Positions 1-10,491 of a stretch of DNA of 64,000 bases are shown here, piece by piece. A program made the translations under genes and the position numbers. The stretch comes from Aquilaria yunnanensis (Eukaryota; Streptophyta; Magnoliopsida; Malvales; Thymelaeaceae): the NCBI GenBank assembly GCA_039654915.1, contig CM077597.1:92692001-92756000 (forward strand). Direction: 5' to 3'. A model generated the notes under the pieces. It did not search any database and was not told the DNA's origin. It saw nothing but the letters and a program-made list of their open reading frames with translations. Numbering within the stretch: the first letter of the stretch is position 1; every line of letters starts with the position of its first letter.

Positions 1-662
1 GTGAGTAAAGTAGGAACACTAGAGGGGTGTAAGAGCTGGCCTGTATAAGTTTTCTGCTATGCGCGAGGGCTGATCACAGGATCCTTTGCCAAGTCCTATT
101 TCCCAGTATTTATAGAAGTACCTGGCCCGTTCAGATCCTGACACGTGTTCGGTCGGATCCTCTCTGTGCTTTTTGGGCGTAGGGAACAGGTAGCCGTTTG
201 TAGGCTCCTGGTTTTGTGGCTAAGATGGGACTTGGACGGCGTCAGCGCGTCAGGCCGCCGTTTCAGGCGGCGTGCGGGCTTCCTGTCAGAGGCTCCTTAA
301 ATGCTCATGCCGTACTCCCGAGGTCCTTTGGGCGAGGTCGCCCCTTGGTACGGACACCCTTTCTCGGGGATCACACTGGTGGCTCGGGGAGTTTTCTAGC
401 TCGGGAGTTCTGTCTTCGGGGGAATCTCTCCTGCTCTTAGTAGCTGGCTCTTTGCTCCGGAAGACGATATATTCGGTTTCCCGAGGGAGTCAGCAACACA
501 TTTAAATGATCCTGGCGTTTCAGCCGAAGTGCTTACTTCGTTGTGCTCGATTCCGCTTCTGCTGAGGTCGTTGGCAATGCTTCCTTCCGAGCTACGTCAG
601 GTTCCCCAGACAAACCTTCGGGGAAGTATGTACTGGAAGAGGCGAAAGCCCTTCGGCTATCA
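1..662 (-). repeat. 3' LTR of Tat element A (inner part)
   Basis: Base 1 corresponds to 10646 of the right LTR, so about 186 bp of this LTR lie before the window. Read on the minus strand the LTR begins TGATAGCC at 662 and is preceded by a purine-rich tract. The short plus-strand ORFs in this stretch are not conserved as proteins and are LTR sequence. Confidence 0.9.
107..147 (-). promoter_or_regulatory. LTR core promoter of element A: G-box/ABRE plus TATA box (3' LTR copy)
   Basis: Minus-strand reading gives CACGTG (142-147), in the context ACGTGTC that fits the ABA-responsive element consensus ACGTGKC, followed about 30 bp later by CTATAAATA (107-115). The same arrangement occurs in every Tat LTR copy in the window. 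Confidence 0.65.
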
Positions 663-677
663 CAGGCCCTCCTCGAA
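663..677 (-). other. Polypurine tract of element A
   Basis: Directly inside the 3' LTR the minus strand reads a purine-rich stretch (GAGGAGGG then CCTG) up to the TGATAGCC LTR start. This is the expected position of the plus-strand primer for reverse transcription. Confidence 0.6.
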
Positions 678-1080
678 AAGCCGAAATGGAAACTTCGGTT
701 TGTTCGCTTCCTGAGGGTTCCTCTTTGGGCTTTAAGCGTAGCGCTTGTTCCGAAGACAGACCTTTCGTCTGAAGACGTAAGCTTTTCTACCACAACCTGT
801 CTGTTGGTGTCTTCGAAGTAACCTGCTTTCCAGCTTTTTAGGTCCGCGCCACGTCATGTGCCAGGAATAGGTGTGTCAGTCTGGAACGACGTGCTTGAGG
901 ATGAGGAGTGTTAGGATACGCATCCCCCTTTTGGCGCGATGGTTGACATGTGGCAGCCAGTCATTGGTGGGGATTGTGTTGTAACGGCAGGCGCGCCTTT
1001 TTAGGCACAAAAGAGCAGTTATGGCGACGTTTCGCCTTCGCAGAGCACTTATGATGCCGGTTCGCCTACCTCCCTCGGCC
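678..1080. other. Noncoding 3' region of element A upstream of the antisense gene
   Basis: No conserved reading frame. The stretch 750-822 is a single copy of a unit that is repeated three times in element B (28572-28792). For the genomic RNA this is 3' untranslated sequence. For the plus-strand gene it is the upstream promoter region. Confidence 0.5.
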
Positions 1081-1089
1081 TATATATAT
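1081..1089 (+). promoter_or_regulatory. TATA box of the antisense gene of element A
   Basis: TATATATAT preceded by CGGCC, about 240 bp upstream of the probable start codon at 1333. Element B has the same box in the same context (29073-29080), so the motif is conserved between copies. Confidence 0.6.
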
Positions 1090-3063
1090 GCTTGTTCCGT
1101 CATTTGTTCTCTTTTGCTTTTACTTTTGCTCTGGTTTTCCTTCTGCTTTCTCCTGCTTTTCACGGCGGTTCTTTCTCCTGAGCTTTTTTCCGGCCACCTT
1201 TCACGACGGCGTCTTCACACACAGATTTCGGCAAGAGTTTTGGTGGGTTTTGATTTCCAGAACTCTTTGTTTTTTCAAAGTTTTTCCAAAGTTCATTTTT
1301 TCCTTTTTCCGAGCTCATTTTTCAGCCAAAAAATGCCTATTCCTGAGAGTTGGCAACCTCTTTTGTACCATCCTTGCTGCACTACTCCCGAAAAATTATC
1401 AAGGTGGAAGAAAAAAATTTTCCTCCCTTCGTACGCTGTTACGAGGTTGCCGCGTCCTGACCATTACAGCTTCTCAAACCATAGCAATGAGGTTATCTCT
1501 TTCCGAGCTCAGCTGAAAGCCGGACTTCGGTACCCCCATCCGGAGTTGATTTGCGAGTTTTGCAGATTTCATGGCATTGCCGTAAATCAACTCCCTCCGA
1601 ACTCGTACTGCTATTTCAACGCCTTCCTCTGTATGTGTGGCGTTTTCAAAATAAAGCCCCACTTCGTTATTTTTATGCAGTACTACAAGCTCTACGTGGT
1701 CCCGAAGGGTGGCTTTTACTTCATGCTACCTCGGGGATCCGGGAGCAAAAAGTATATGTTCACCTTCGCCACCAAGGACAGCTGGCGAGGGTGGCAAAAA
1801 AAGTTTTTCTTTCTGAAGATGGAAGAGGCCTGGTCGCACGTTCCGACCAAGTGGCTTAGGGAAGGCTGGAGGATGACGTCATAGATCCGAGGATGTTGCT
1901 GACTCGAGAGTTGGCTCCTGAATTCACGGATTTCGACAGACGTATCCGAGCCATCGTTGACTGGGGTCCCGAGGTCCCTTCGCGTTCTCTTTACCCCTTC
2001 CCCATCAATTGGAGGCTAATGACCGAGGAGGTCCTTCGGGAGCTCAAGGTGGTAAAGGAGCATAAGACGGACCTCGGGATGCCGGCTCCTGCCATTGCTG
2101 GGAAGGATTCCTGGCTTGTGCAACTCCTTCGGGAGGAAGTTTCTTTCGAGACCTTTTTTGAGAGTGAGTTATTTTCTAGTCTCTTTGTTATAACTTCATT
2201 TTGCACTCACACTGATGTCTTCCCCCTTTTTCAGAAATGGGCGAGGACACGGCTGCCTTCTACAAAGCCCTTTTCACCGGCCAAGCCGAGAAGGGCAAAC
2301 AGACGAAGAAAGCCATCTCCCAAAGGCGTAAAACAACCGGGGCCGGTCCTTCGGTGGCCAAACGGGCGAGGAAGGCCACTCCCGAGGAGGCTATCGAGGA
2401 GCCGGGAGCTGTTACCGTTTCTCAGCCCGAGGTTACTGCCGAGGTTCCTCCTCAAAGTCCTGCCCCGTCGCAGGCTCTTCTGGATGCCGTGGTAGAGCCC
2501 CCTTCTGCCGAAGAGCGGCGCAGAATCAAAGGCAAGGGGATCCCTGCCGAGGAGGTTCCAGATCCTGACGACGATGTGGTCGAGGTGCCTACAGGTTCGT
2601 TTTATGATGCCTTTACCTTTTTGGATTTTTTGATGTCTGCTTGCCTTAATCCAGCTCCATGTTTTGTTGTGCAGAAGAGTTGCTCACTCCGGGTTGGGTG
2701 GCCGAGCATGTGAAGAGGAGAGCCCTTCGGGACGCCCATGTCCCGAAGGGGAAGGTCCCAAAGGAGCCTTTCTGGACATTCACGGAGGACATGAATATGT
2801 ACTCCGGAGATTGCCCACAAATGGCTAAAGAGATCTCGAAAGGGATCCTTACTGAGGCCTCCTTTAGAGCCATTGTCGAGCCCCATCCAGGCGATGACTC
2901 TCTTGCTGCGAAGCTTTCCGAGCACGCCGCCCAGGTATATTTCACGCTTTTCTTTCTTGAAGTTTTTCTAAGTGTTTGGTTTTCTCTTTGTCTGTCTTAG
3001 CGACCTTGCCTTCGTCCTTTTGCAGCTACTGGGATATGCCGGCTTTCTCAGAGTTCGGGTGGT

Positions 3064-3924
3064 TGATAGCCGAAGGACTATCGCCTCTCCTAGAACGTAC
3101 CTCCTACCAAAAGCATGCTCGGGAAACCTGGCACCGTCCGAGGGAGGCACTAGTACTAACCTCGGACTAGGCGAATCCCAGTGCCTCGAACTCGGGATTT
3201 AGCCTAGTACCCCAGAGAACTCCAAAGTTGCAGACAGCTCCCTCGGGGGATTAGACGGATCACCTTCGGTATAGAAGAACCAGCTACCACAAGCAAGAGA
3301 GGATTTCCCAAAGGCGGAACCTCCGAGCTAAGCAGCTCCCCGAACTGCGAACATGACTCCCGAAGAAGGGTGTTCATCTCAGAGAACGACCTCGCCCAAA
3401 GGACATCGGGAGTACGACAGAAGCATTTAAGGAGCCTCTGACACATCGCCCACAGACGCAACATGTCACCTCAAACGACGCTCTGACACGCCAACGCCGC
3501 CCAGGCCTTGTCACAACCTGTCTCGGACCAAGGCTCGAGGGAGCCTACAAACAGCTACCTGTCCCCTATGCCCAAAGGTACACAGCAGATCTGACCGAAC
3601 ACGTGTCACGATCTGAACGGGCCAGACACTTCTATAAATACCAAAGAGCAGCTCCTTGCAAATGGTTGATCGGTCAGTCAGTTGAGAGAATACGAACAGG
3701 CAAGGCCACTAAACCCTTGAGTGCTCTCTTTCCTTCACCTCTCAGAAAACTGACTTGGGCGTCGGAGGTTCCTCCCCGGAAAAACATCCCGGGGACCTCC
3801 TAACCTTTCCTTTTGGGCTCTTCAGGTACTTCTCCCTGGGAAACCTCCACTCCGGGCGTTCTCCTCCTCAGGAAGTCCCTCCAGAAACCACCATGTCCTC
3901 CAGCGAAGATGTCTCCGGACATCA
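3064..3924 (+). mobile_element. Solo LTR of a related Tat family, inserted in exon 4 of the antisense gene
   Basis: It begins TGATAGCC, like the minus-strand start of the LTRs of elements A and B, and ends GACATCA. It is flanked by a perfect 5-bp TSD, GTGGT, at 3059-3063 and 3925-3929. No internal region remains, so this is the product of recombination between two LTRs. It lies in the opposite orientation to element A. Removing it joins the two halves of exon 4 at a point that matches the continuous exon of element B. Confidence 0.93.
3600..3640 (+). promoter_or_regulatory. Promoter of the solo Tat LTR: G-box/ABRE plus TATA box
   Basis: CACGTG at 3600-3605 (followed by TC, giving ACGTGTC) and CTATAAATA at 3632-3640. 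Spacing and flanking bases match those of the element A and B LTRs, although the rest of this LTR has diverged. Confidence 0.65.
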
Positions 3925-4577
3925 GTGGTGAGGCAGACGGCGTTCTGAACTCAGGTCTTAGACTCCTTAGAGAAAACTAAGGCCATGTGTTCGGATCTAG
4001 ATGTCAAGAATTTGCAGCTGGCCAGTGCTGCGGAGAAGGAAGTTGCCGCCTTTCGGGAGGAGTTCCGGAAAGAAAAAGAGGAACTTTCAAAGGACTCATC
4101 CCAGAAATTTCTGACCTCGGCTCCCAGGTAGCGGAGCTGATCTCGAAAAATGAGGCGCATCAGAAAGAAAAGTCAGAGGCTCAAGATCGCCTGGCGAAGG
4201 CGCTTGCTGAGAAGGCTGCGCTTCAAGCCGAGGTTGATGCCTTGAAGAAGGAGCCAAAGAAGAAGAAGATGAAGGCATTAAGGGAGGAGGTCGCCGAACT
4301 GAAGAAAGACCTTGACGACCTTGGGGTCGAGAAAGACAAATCTGACCAGATGACCAAAGTTGGTTTTCGGGACGGATTTTGTCTTGTTCGTCACCAAGTT
4401 CTTCAAAGGTTCCCAGATCTGGACCTTTCTTTCCTGGAGGCCCTGAATATTCCCGAGGGGCCTCGGTGGTCCTGGTCCAAAATCGAGTATCTGAACCTGC
4501 CATCTTCACTCCCTGCGCCGAAAATAGTAGAGAAGAACGCGGGAGCTGGCGGTTTTCAGGATGCCGGGAATCCTTAG

Positions 4578-4993
4578 TTTTGTTTAGGGTCCTTTGCCTT
4601 TTGCTTCTTCTTTTTTGGTCTTCTTTCTTTGTAAGCACTTTCATCTTTAATGAAGAAAATTTGGCTAAGTCTTTTTTGCGAGATCTGTTTATTTTCTTTC
4701 GTCCCGAACTAGTTCGCTCCAAAGACTTCGGAAAAAACTCGTCTGCGCTTAATATGGTGACCTTCTTTGCGAAGTTTCTACTTACGAGGGCTTTTGCTCA
4801 AGGATTTTGGCCAAGTCTTCTTGCGAGACTTTTTTCGTTGTCCTGAACACCTTCGCTCTAGAGACTTCAAAAAATGACACCTTCGCTTATCTGGTCACCT
4901 TTGTGAAATTTGCGCCACTTATGCTGAAGGCAATTTTTTGTACTTAGAGAAAATTTTGCTAACTTGTGTAGTACAATTTTCTTTGCCGAAATC
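4578..4993. other. Region between the convergent antisense gene and integrase of element A
   Basis: Noncoding, T-rich on the plus strand. It holds two diverged copies of a longer unit (about 4668-4750 and 4807-4880). Each contains a CCCGAAC/CCTGAAC...AGACTTC core, the same core that is tandemly amplified in element B (31370-31645). The two genes of the element converge here, so this is their shared 3' region. Confidence 0.55.
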
Positions 4994-7900
4994 CTAAGCA
5001 TAGAATTTTCTCAAGGCGTCCGAATGCCAAGTATTTTTCAACTCTACTCCTTCGGAATTGCCGAGCTTGTAGACCCCTTTTCGTACTTCGGCTAGAACTA
5101 GGTAAGGGCCTTCCCAGTCGCGCGAAATACCCCGTGGGATGGCTTTCGTGGTGCAAATTCAGCCTTTCGGAGAACGGGATCTCCTTCCTTTATTCCTTTC
5201 GTCCTAGCGCGCAAATTTGCAGCCGCGGCCACTCTTTGCTGAAAAGCTTTTCTTCTCAACTCGGCTACTTCTCTGTGTTCGCTGACGAGGTCCAGCTTGG
5301 TTCTTAGGCCGAAATCATTTCCTCTTTCATCAAACACTTGTACTCGCACCAAAGGTCGTATTATCTCTATCGGGATGATGGCCTCTGTTCCGAAAACAAG
5401 CGAAAAAGGTGTTTCCCCTGTGGCTCTTCGGGGTGTTGTTCGGTAGCTCCACAATACACTCTGGAGTTCGCCTGGCCATTTTCCCTTTGCTTCCCCTAGC
5501 CTCTTTTTCAGACCATCTTTTATGGTCCTATTAGATACCTCTACTTGGCCATTGCTTTGAGGATGGGCTACTGGGGCGAAGTGCATCTTTATTCCGAGGT
5601 TGTTGACAAAGTCCTGGAACCCTTTGTCTATAAACTGGGATCCATTGTCGACTACCAGTATCCTCGGTATGCCAAATCTGCATACAATGTTCTTCCATAC
5701 GAACTTTTGCACTTCTTTAGCTAAGATAGTTGCTAATGGTTTTGCCTCGACCCACTTAGAGAAATAGTCGACTGCGACTACGCAGAATTTTACGCTCCCA
5801 GGTGCTGTTGGGAGTGGCCCGATGAGGTCTATGCCCCATACTGCGAACGGCCAGGGATAGTCAGCCGAAGTCACCATCTCCGAGGGTACCCTCTGGATTT
5901 TAGCGTGTCTTTGGCAGCTGTCACATTTTCGGATGAACTGCCGGGCATCCTTTCTTAGGGTAGGCCAAAAATATCCTTGGCGAAGTACCACTGTGGCAAG
6001 AGCGTCAGTTCTGATGTGCGAACCACAAGTGCCTTCGTGAACTTCTTCGAGGATCATTTCAGTGTCTTCTTCGTCGACACACCTCTGTAGCGGATTGGCG
6101 TATCCCTGCCGTTATAACTCTTCCCCGATCAGGAAGAATCTTCCGGCACGTCTTCGGACCTTTGCTGCATCATTGGGGTCTTCGGGGAGGGCATTGGTTG
6201 CGAGGTACCTTTTTATTGAATTCTTCCAGCCTTTTTCCGAAGTCACTATGTTTAGTACTTCGATGCTCGGGCGGTCTAGTACCTCGGTATACGTTTTTGA
6301 CTTTGCCAAGCAATCTGCCTCGGCATTATGTCGTCGAGGCACATTTTTTATTCGAACGTTGTCGAATTCTCGAATGAGCTTGGCCACGAACTCGTGGTAT
6401 TTTTCCAAGGTTGGGTCTTTTGCGCCGTAGTCTCCTGCTGTTTGTCGAACTACCAGCTGGGAGTCGCTGTGGGCCTTCAAGTTTCTTATGCCAATTTTCC
6501 TGGCCAGGCGCAACCCTGCTACGAGAGCTTCATACTCAGCCACACTGTTGGTGGCGTTAAAGCCGAACTTGATGGCCTTTATTACTTCTAGACCTTCGGG
6601 TCCTCTGATAATTACCCCGGCTCCCTGGTGTTCGGAACCTGAGGCTCCATCTACATGCAGCGTCCATTCTGGCTCATCTTCACCGAAATCTTGATGGTTG
6701 TCTTTGGTTATGGGTACTTCGGCGATGAAGTTTGCCAATGCTTGAGCTTTAATGGATTTTCTGGGCTCGTAGGTAATGTCATGTTCGCCCAGCTCTATGC
6801 ACCATTTGGAAAGTCTTCCTGAATGATCAACTTTTTTCATGACGTCCCGTAGAGACAGACTACTTCGGACGATAGTGGGGTGAGCCTGAAAGTATGGGCG
6901 CAATCTTCTTCCTGCCAACACCAAGGCATATATGGCTTTTTGGAGCAATGGGTACCTGACCTCGGCGCCGTGCAGGGATTTGCTTACGTAATAAACTGGC
7001 CATTGCTTCGACCCTTCCTCTTTCATAAGGACTGAGCTTACTGCTTTTTCTGAAACAGCGAGGTACAGGATGAGGGGCTCTCCTTCGCGAGGTTGTCGCA
7101 GAGTAGGCAGTCGAGACAAATAGATTTTGAGTTCTTCCCAGGCTTTTTGACAATCCTCATTCCAAGGATGGCCGTCGTGCCCGATGTCATTTTCTCTTTT
7201 TGCTGCCTTAGTAAGGACTTTGAAGAATGCCCGGCACCGATCTCCGTACCTAGAGATAAACCTGCTGAGAGAGGTTATCCTTCCAGTGAGTCTCTGTACA
7301 TCTTTTATTGTGACGGGAGTTCGGAATTCGAGCAAAGCCTTGATTTTTTCTAGGTTAGCATCAATGCCTCTTTCTGACACCATGTACCCCAGAAATTTTC
7401 CCGAGGTCACACCGAAGATGCATTTTTTGGGGTTAAGGCGAATTCCGAAGGTTCTAAGTTGTTGGAAGGTTTCCTTTAGATCTATGACGTGGTCGCTCGG
7501 CATCTTACTTTTTACTATCATATCATCAACATAGACTTCCATGTTCCTCCCTATTTGCTCATGAAAGACTTTGCTCATCAGCCTTTGGTAGGTGGCTCCT
7601 GCATTTTTGAGCCCGAAGGGCATCCTGGTATAGCAATATGTTCCACCTTCGGTGATGAAGGCAGTTTTCTCTTCATCTTTGGGATCTATCCTTATTTGAT
7701 GATACCCACTGAAGGCGTCGAGGAAGCTTAGGAGCCCATATTCGGCAGTTGAGTCGACCAACTGGTTTATCGGTGGGAGAGGGTAGGAGTCTTTTGGGCA
7801 GGCATCGTTCAAGTTTCTGAAGTCGATGCACATTCGGAGCTTACTACTCCCTTCTTTTGTAGCAATGACCACGTTGCTTAGCCATTCAGGGTATTTAACC

Positions 7901-10491
7901 TCCCTAATTACATTTGCGTCCATCAAGCGCTGTACTTCGGTTTTGACGAATTTGCTTTTGTGGACCGAAATGCCTCGTTTCTTTTGCCGGACAGGTTTTA
8001 CTTCCGGACTTACTTTCAGGCTATGTTGTATTATGCGAGGGTTTACCCCTGGCATGCAGTAGGCGAACAGACCTTTATTCATTAGTAGAAAGGATACAAG
8101 GTTTTTCTTGTCACCTTCGGCCAAGTTTTTCCCTATTCGGGTATTTTGGCCTGGGACAAGTTCTATCTCTTCCGTTTCTACTTCTTCCGCCCCGCCCATT
8201 TGTGGTTCTTCGGTGGGCCGAGTCCCTCCTGCTGTGGTTTGTGCGAAGTTGGCTGTTGGGGCCTTTTGTACTTTGACAAACACCTTTCTGACCTCGGCTT
8301 GATCGATGAATATTTCGGCGTCTCCATCCTGGGTGTCGAAGGTGATTGTTAAGTACTTCACATCTGGGCGGATGTGCAAATTTCCCTGTGTTTGCCTTCC
8401 AAGGATGGCGTTGTACGACGAAGGGACATCAATGACGATGAACCTTGTCATTGTGGAGGCAAAAACTTCTCCTTTTCCGTTGACCGCGCTCCCTCTCATC
8501 ATCAGGTGAAGGTCGATCCAACCGAGGACGGGCAGCTCTGAGGGTCCTACTCCAAAGGTTGGCGAAGTAATCGGTTTGAGGTCGGTGTTGGATATTCCCA
8601 AGCTTGGGAGCAGATGCGAGAATAGGACGTCGGCGTTTGATCCGTCGTCAAGTAGCACCCTTTTGATGTCCCAATTTCCTATTCTCACCATAACCAACAA
8701 TAGGTCATCATGAGGGAAGATGACGGAGGAACCATCTCTTCGGATGAGTTTTTTCGATGGGCTTTGATACTCCATCGTTGCTATTTCCCTAACCTTCCTC
8801 TTTCTTCCCGAGGATGGCAGTCCAGTGGTGATGGTTTGTATTACCCCCGCCAAAGGTGGGAGGCGCTTTTTTGGACTTCGGTTCCTCCTCCTGTCGGAGT
8901 CGTACTCCTCTTCATCAGCCCTTCCTTCCTCCTCCCTTCTTGCCTTTGGCGAAGGCATTCGCAGATAGCGCCGAAGCTGGCCTTGCTTAATCAGCGACTC
9001 AATGTACTTCTTCAACTGGAAGCAGTCCTCGGTGTCGTGACCGTGGTCGCGATGAAACTGACAAAACTTCTTCATATTCTTTTTGTTGTCAGCAGTCATT
9101 GCCTTTGGTCGCTGAATCTGGGACCCCTGTTTCTCCATTGTCATGAGAATGTTGGTCCTTGTGGTGTTCAGGGGTGTAAAGTTCGGAGGAGGCTTCCTTC
9201 CCCTGAACCTCCGAGGTCGTCCTGTTTGCTCCGTCGGATACTTGGCTTGCTGGCTTGACCCTTCGGGGCGGGAGTGATCGTTCTTCGTCCCCCCCATTCT
9301 CAGCTCTTCGGCTGTCATATGCTGCTCTGCCCTTCGGAAAAATTCGCCGAGCGTGTCCGGGGGGTCCTTGGAAAACTCATAAAATAACTGTGAGTCTCTC
9401 CGAAGGCCCCGTATCATTGCGAGAATGCATATTTCTGGCCGAAAGTCTGGAACACTTAGGGCCTCTCCGTTAAATCTTTCGACATAGTCACGGATGGTTT
9501 CTCCGTTCCTTTGTGCTATGTCGAACATCTGTACTGGCATCTTCGCCGTAGGGCGACTTCCAATAAACTGCTGGGTGAAGGCAGTGGACAGCTCCTGGAA
9601 CCCTCTGATGGTTCCTGGGGCCAGCGAATTGTACCATGCTGTAGCAGGACCGGCAAGGGTGACCTCAAAACATTTACATAGGGTGGCATCGTCAGCCCCA
9701 TGCAACACCATGCTCCGTTTATACTTCGTTAGGTGGGCCTGAGGATCTGTTCGGCCATCGTACGTTTCTAGCCGAGGTACCCGGAAGTCACTGGGCATGG
9801 CTGCTTCGATTATTGCTCGGGTGAACGGTGACTCATCGCCACAGAAAGTTTCAGATAGTCTGGCCCAGACAGGTTTGGGGGCTACCTGTTTCTCTACCTT
9901 TTCTAACCTCGCCAGCATTTTCTCCATAAGGAGTGTGGCGCTAGGCCCTTCTTCGGGACAGGGAGATCGTCGGCACCTCTTCGGGGAATGAGCTCGGCGC
10001 CGTGGGGACAGGGACCTCGTTTCAGGTGACGAGCTCCTTTGGTGCGGGATTCTGGGTCGTCTGGACCCCATTTGCTCCGCACGCCCTGCCCTGAGGGGCA
10101 TGTTTTCCATTGAAGACTCCTCCCGTGAGTCTCCACTGCCCGAACTGGGATGAATTGACTTGGGGCTTTTCCCCCGAGGGAGTGCTGGTGATGCAGGTCT
10201 TTGGGCCTGAGCCGGTTGCGGCCATCTTTGGTCTATTTGTTGTGTCACTTCGGCCACAATGGACCGTTGTAAGTCACGCAGAAAACTCATAGTTACAACC
10301 AGAGGACATTCTTCCTCCGGCAGAGAAGTCGCTGGAGTGGGTAGCTCGGCAGCTGGCTGGACTTCGGGCGCGGACGAGGAATTCGGAAGCGCCTTGTCCT
10401 TGGAATGCCTAGTCTCAACGACAGCCACCTGAGGGTGGGTTCCCACAGACGCCGCCAAATGATGCCCTCCAGCATCTCTGTCTGATGACAT
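4994..10491 (-). pseudogene. Gag-pol polyprotein of Tat element A, nearly intact (one nonsense codon and one frameshift)
   Basis: The uninterrupted part is 10491-6112, 1459 aa. Visible in order: a conserved N-terminus translated from inside the 5' LTR (residues 1-30); gag core about 230-400; a CCHC-like motif CQFH...HDTEDC about 477-490; aspartic protease with LLDDGSNADV about 613-622; reverse transcriptase about 840-1040 with YVDD near 987-990; native RNase H about 1138-1257, in which the expected TDAS motif reads YLAV; and a second, archaeal-type RNase H about 1275-1400 with VDGAS, AEYEA, SDSQ and NAEAD. A TAA codon at 6112-6114 (a Tyr codon in element B) separates this from the integrase (about 6111-4994). 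The integrase has an HHCC zinc motif (VHEG, GSHI, KCDSC) and a D,D,E core (GIDLIG, VVDNGSQF, QVEVSN). A one-base deletion near 5118 shifts its last 35 or so codons. Confidence 0.92.
10440..10457 (-). other. Primer-binding site of element A
   Basis: Two bases inside the 5' LTR the minus strand reads TGGCGGCGTCTGTGGGAA. In element B the start is TGGCGCCGT, which matches the 3' end of plant tRNA-Asp over nine bases. Element A has one change at position 6. The match beyond nine bases is poor. The site is also translated, as part of the gag frame. Confidence 0.6.

Larger units (their letters stand above)
1333..4577 (+). pseudogene. Spliced antisense extra gene of Tat element A (plant transposon-associated domain plus coiled coil), broken
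   Basis: Inferred exons are 1333-2163, 2235-2594, 2675-2934 and 3026-4577. All introns are GT...AG, with phases 1, 1 and 0, exactly as in element B. Exon 1 encodes a region resembling the 'putative gypsy type transposon' family (PF04195), with FRAQLKAGL near 1504, PPNSY near 1597 and a W-rich end near 1790-1860. It then encodes the conserved FPINWRLMTEEVLREL stretch. Exon 2 holds a basic, NLS-like segment (AKRARK). Exon 4 is a Lys/Glu-rich coiled coil ending in a conserved DGFCLVRHQ segment. Function is unknown. Such extra ORFs are known from Tat elements. Lesions: a frame change near 1860-1866, a solo LTR at 3064-3924 in exon 4, and a one-base deletion near 4110. The start at 1333 is the first in-frame ATG after the TATA box that precedes the conserved domain. 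Confidence 0.8.
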
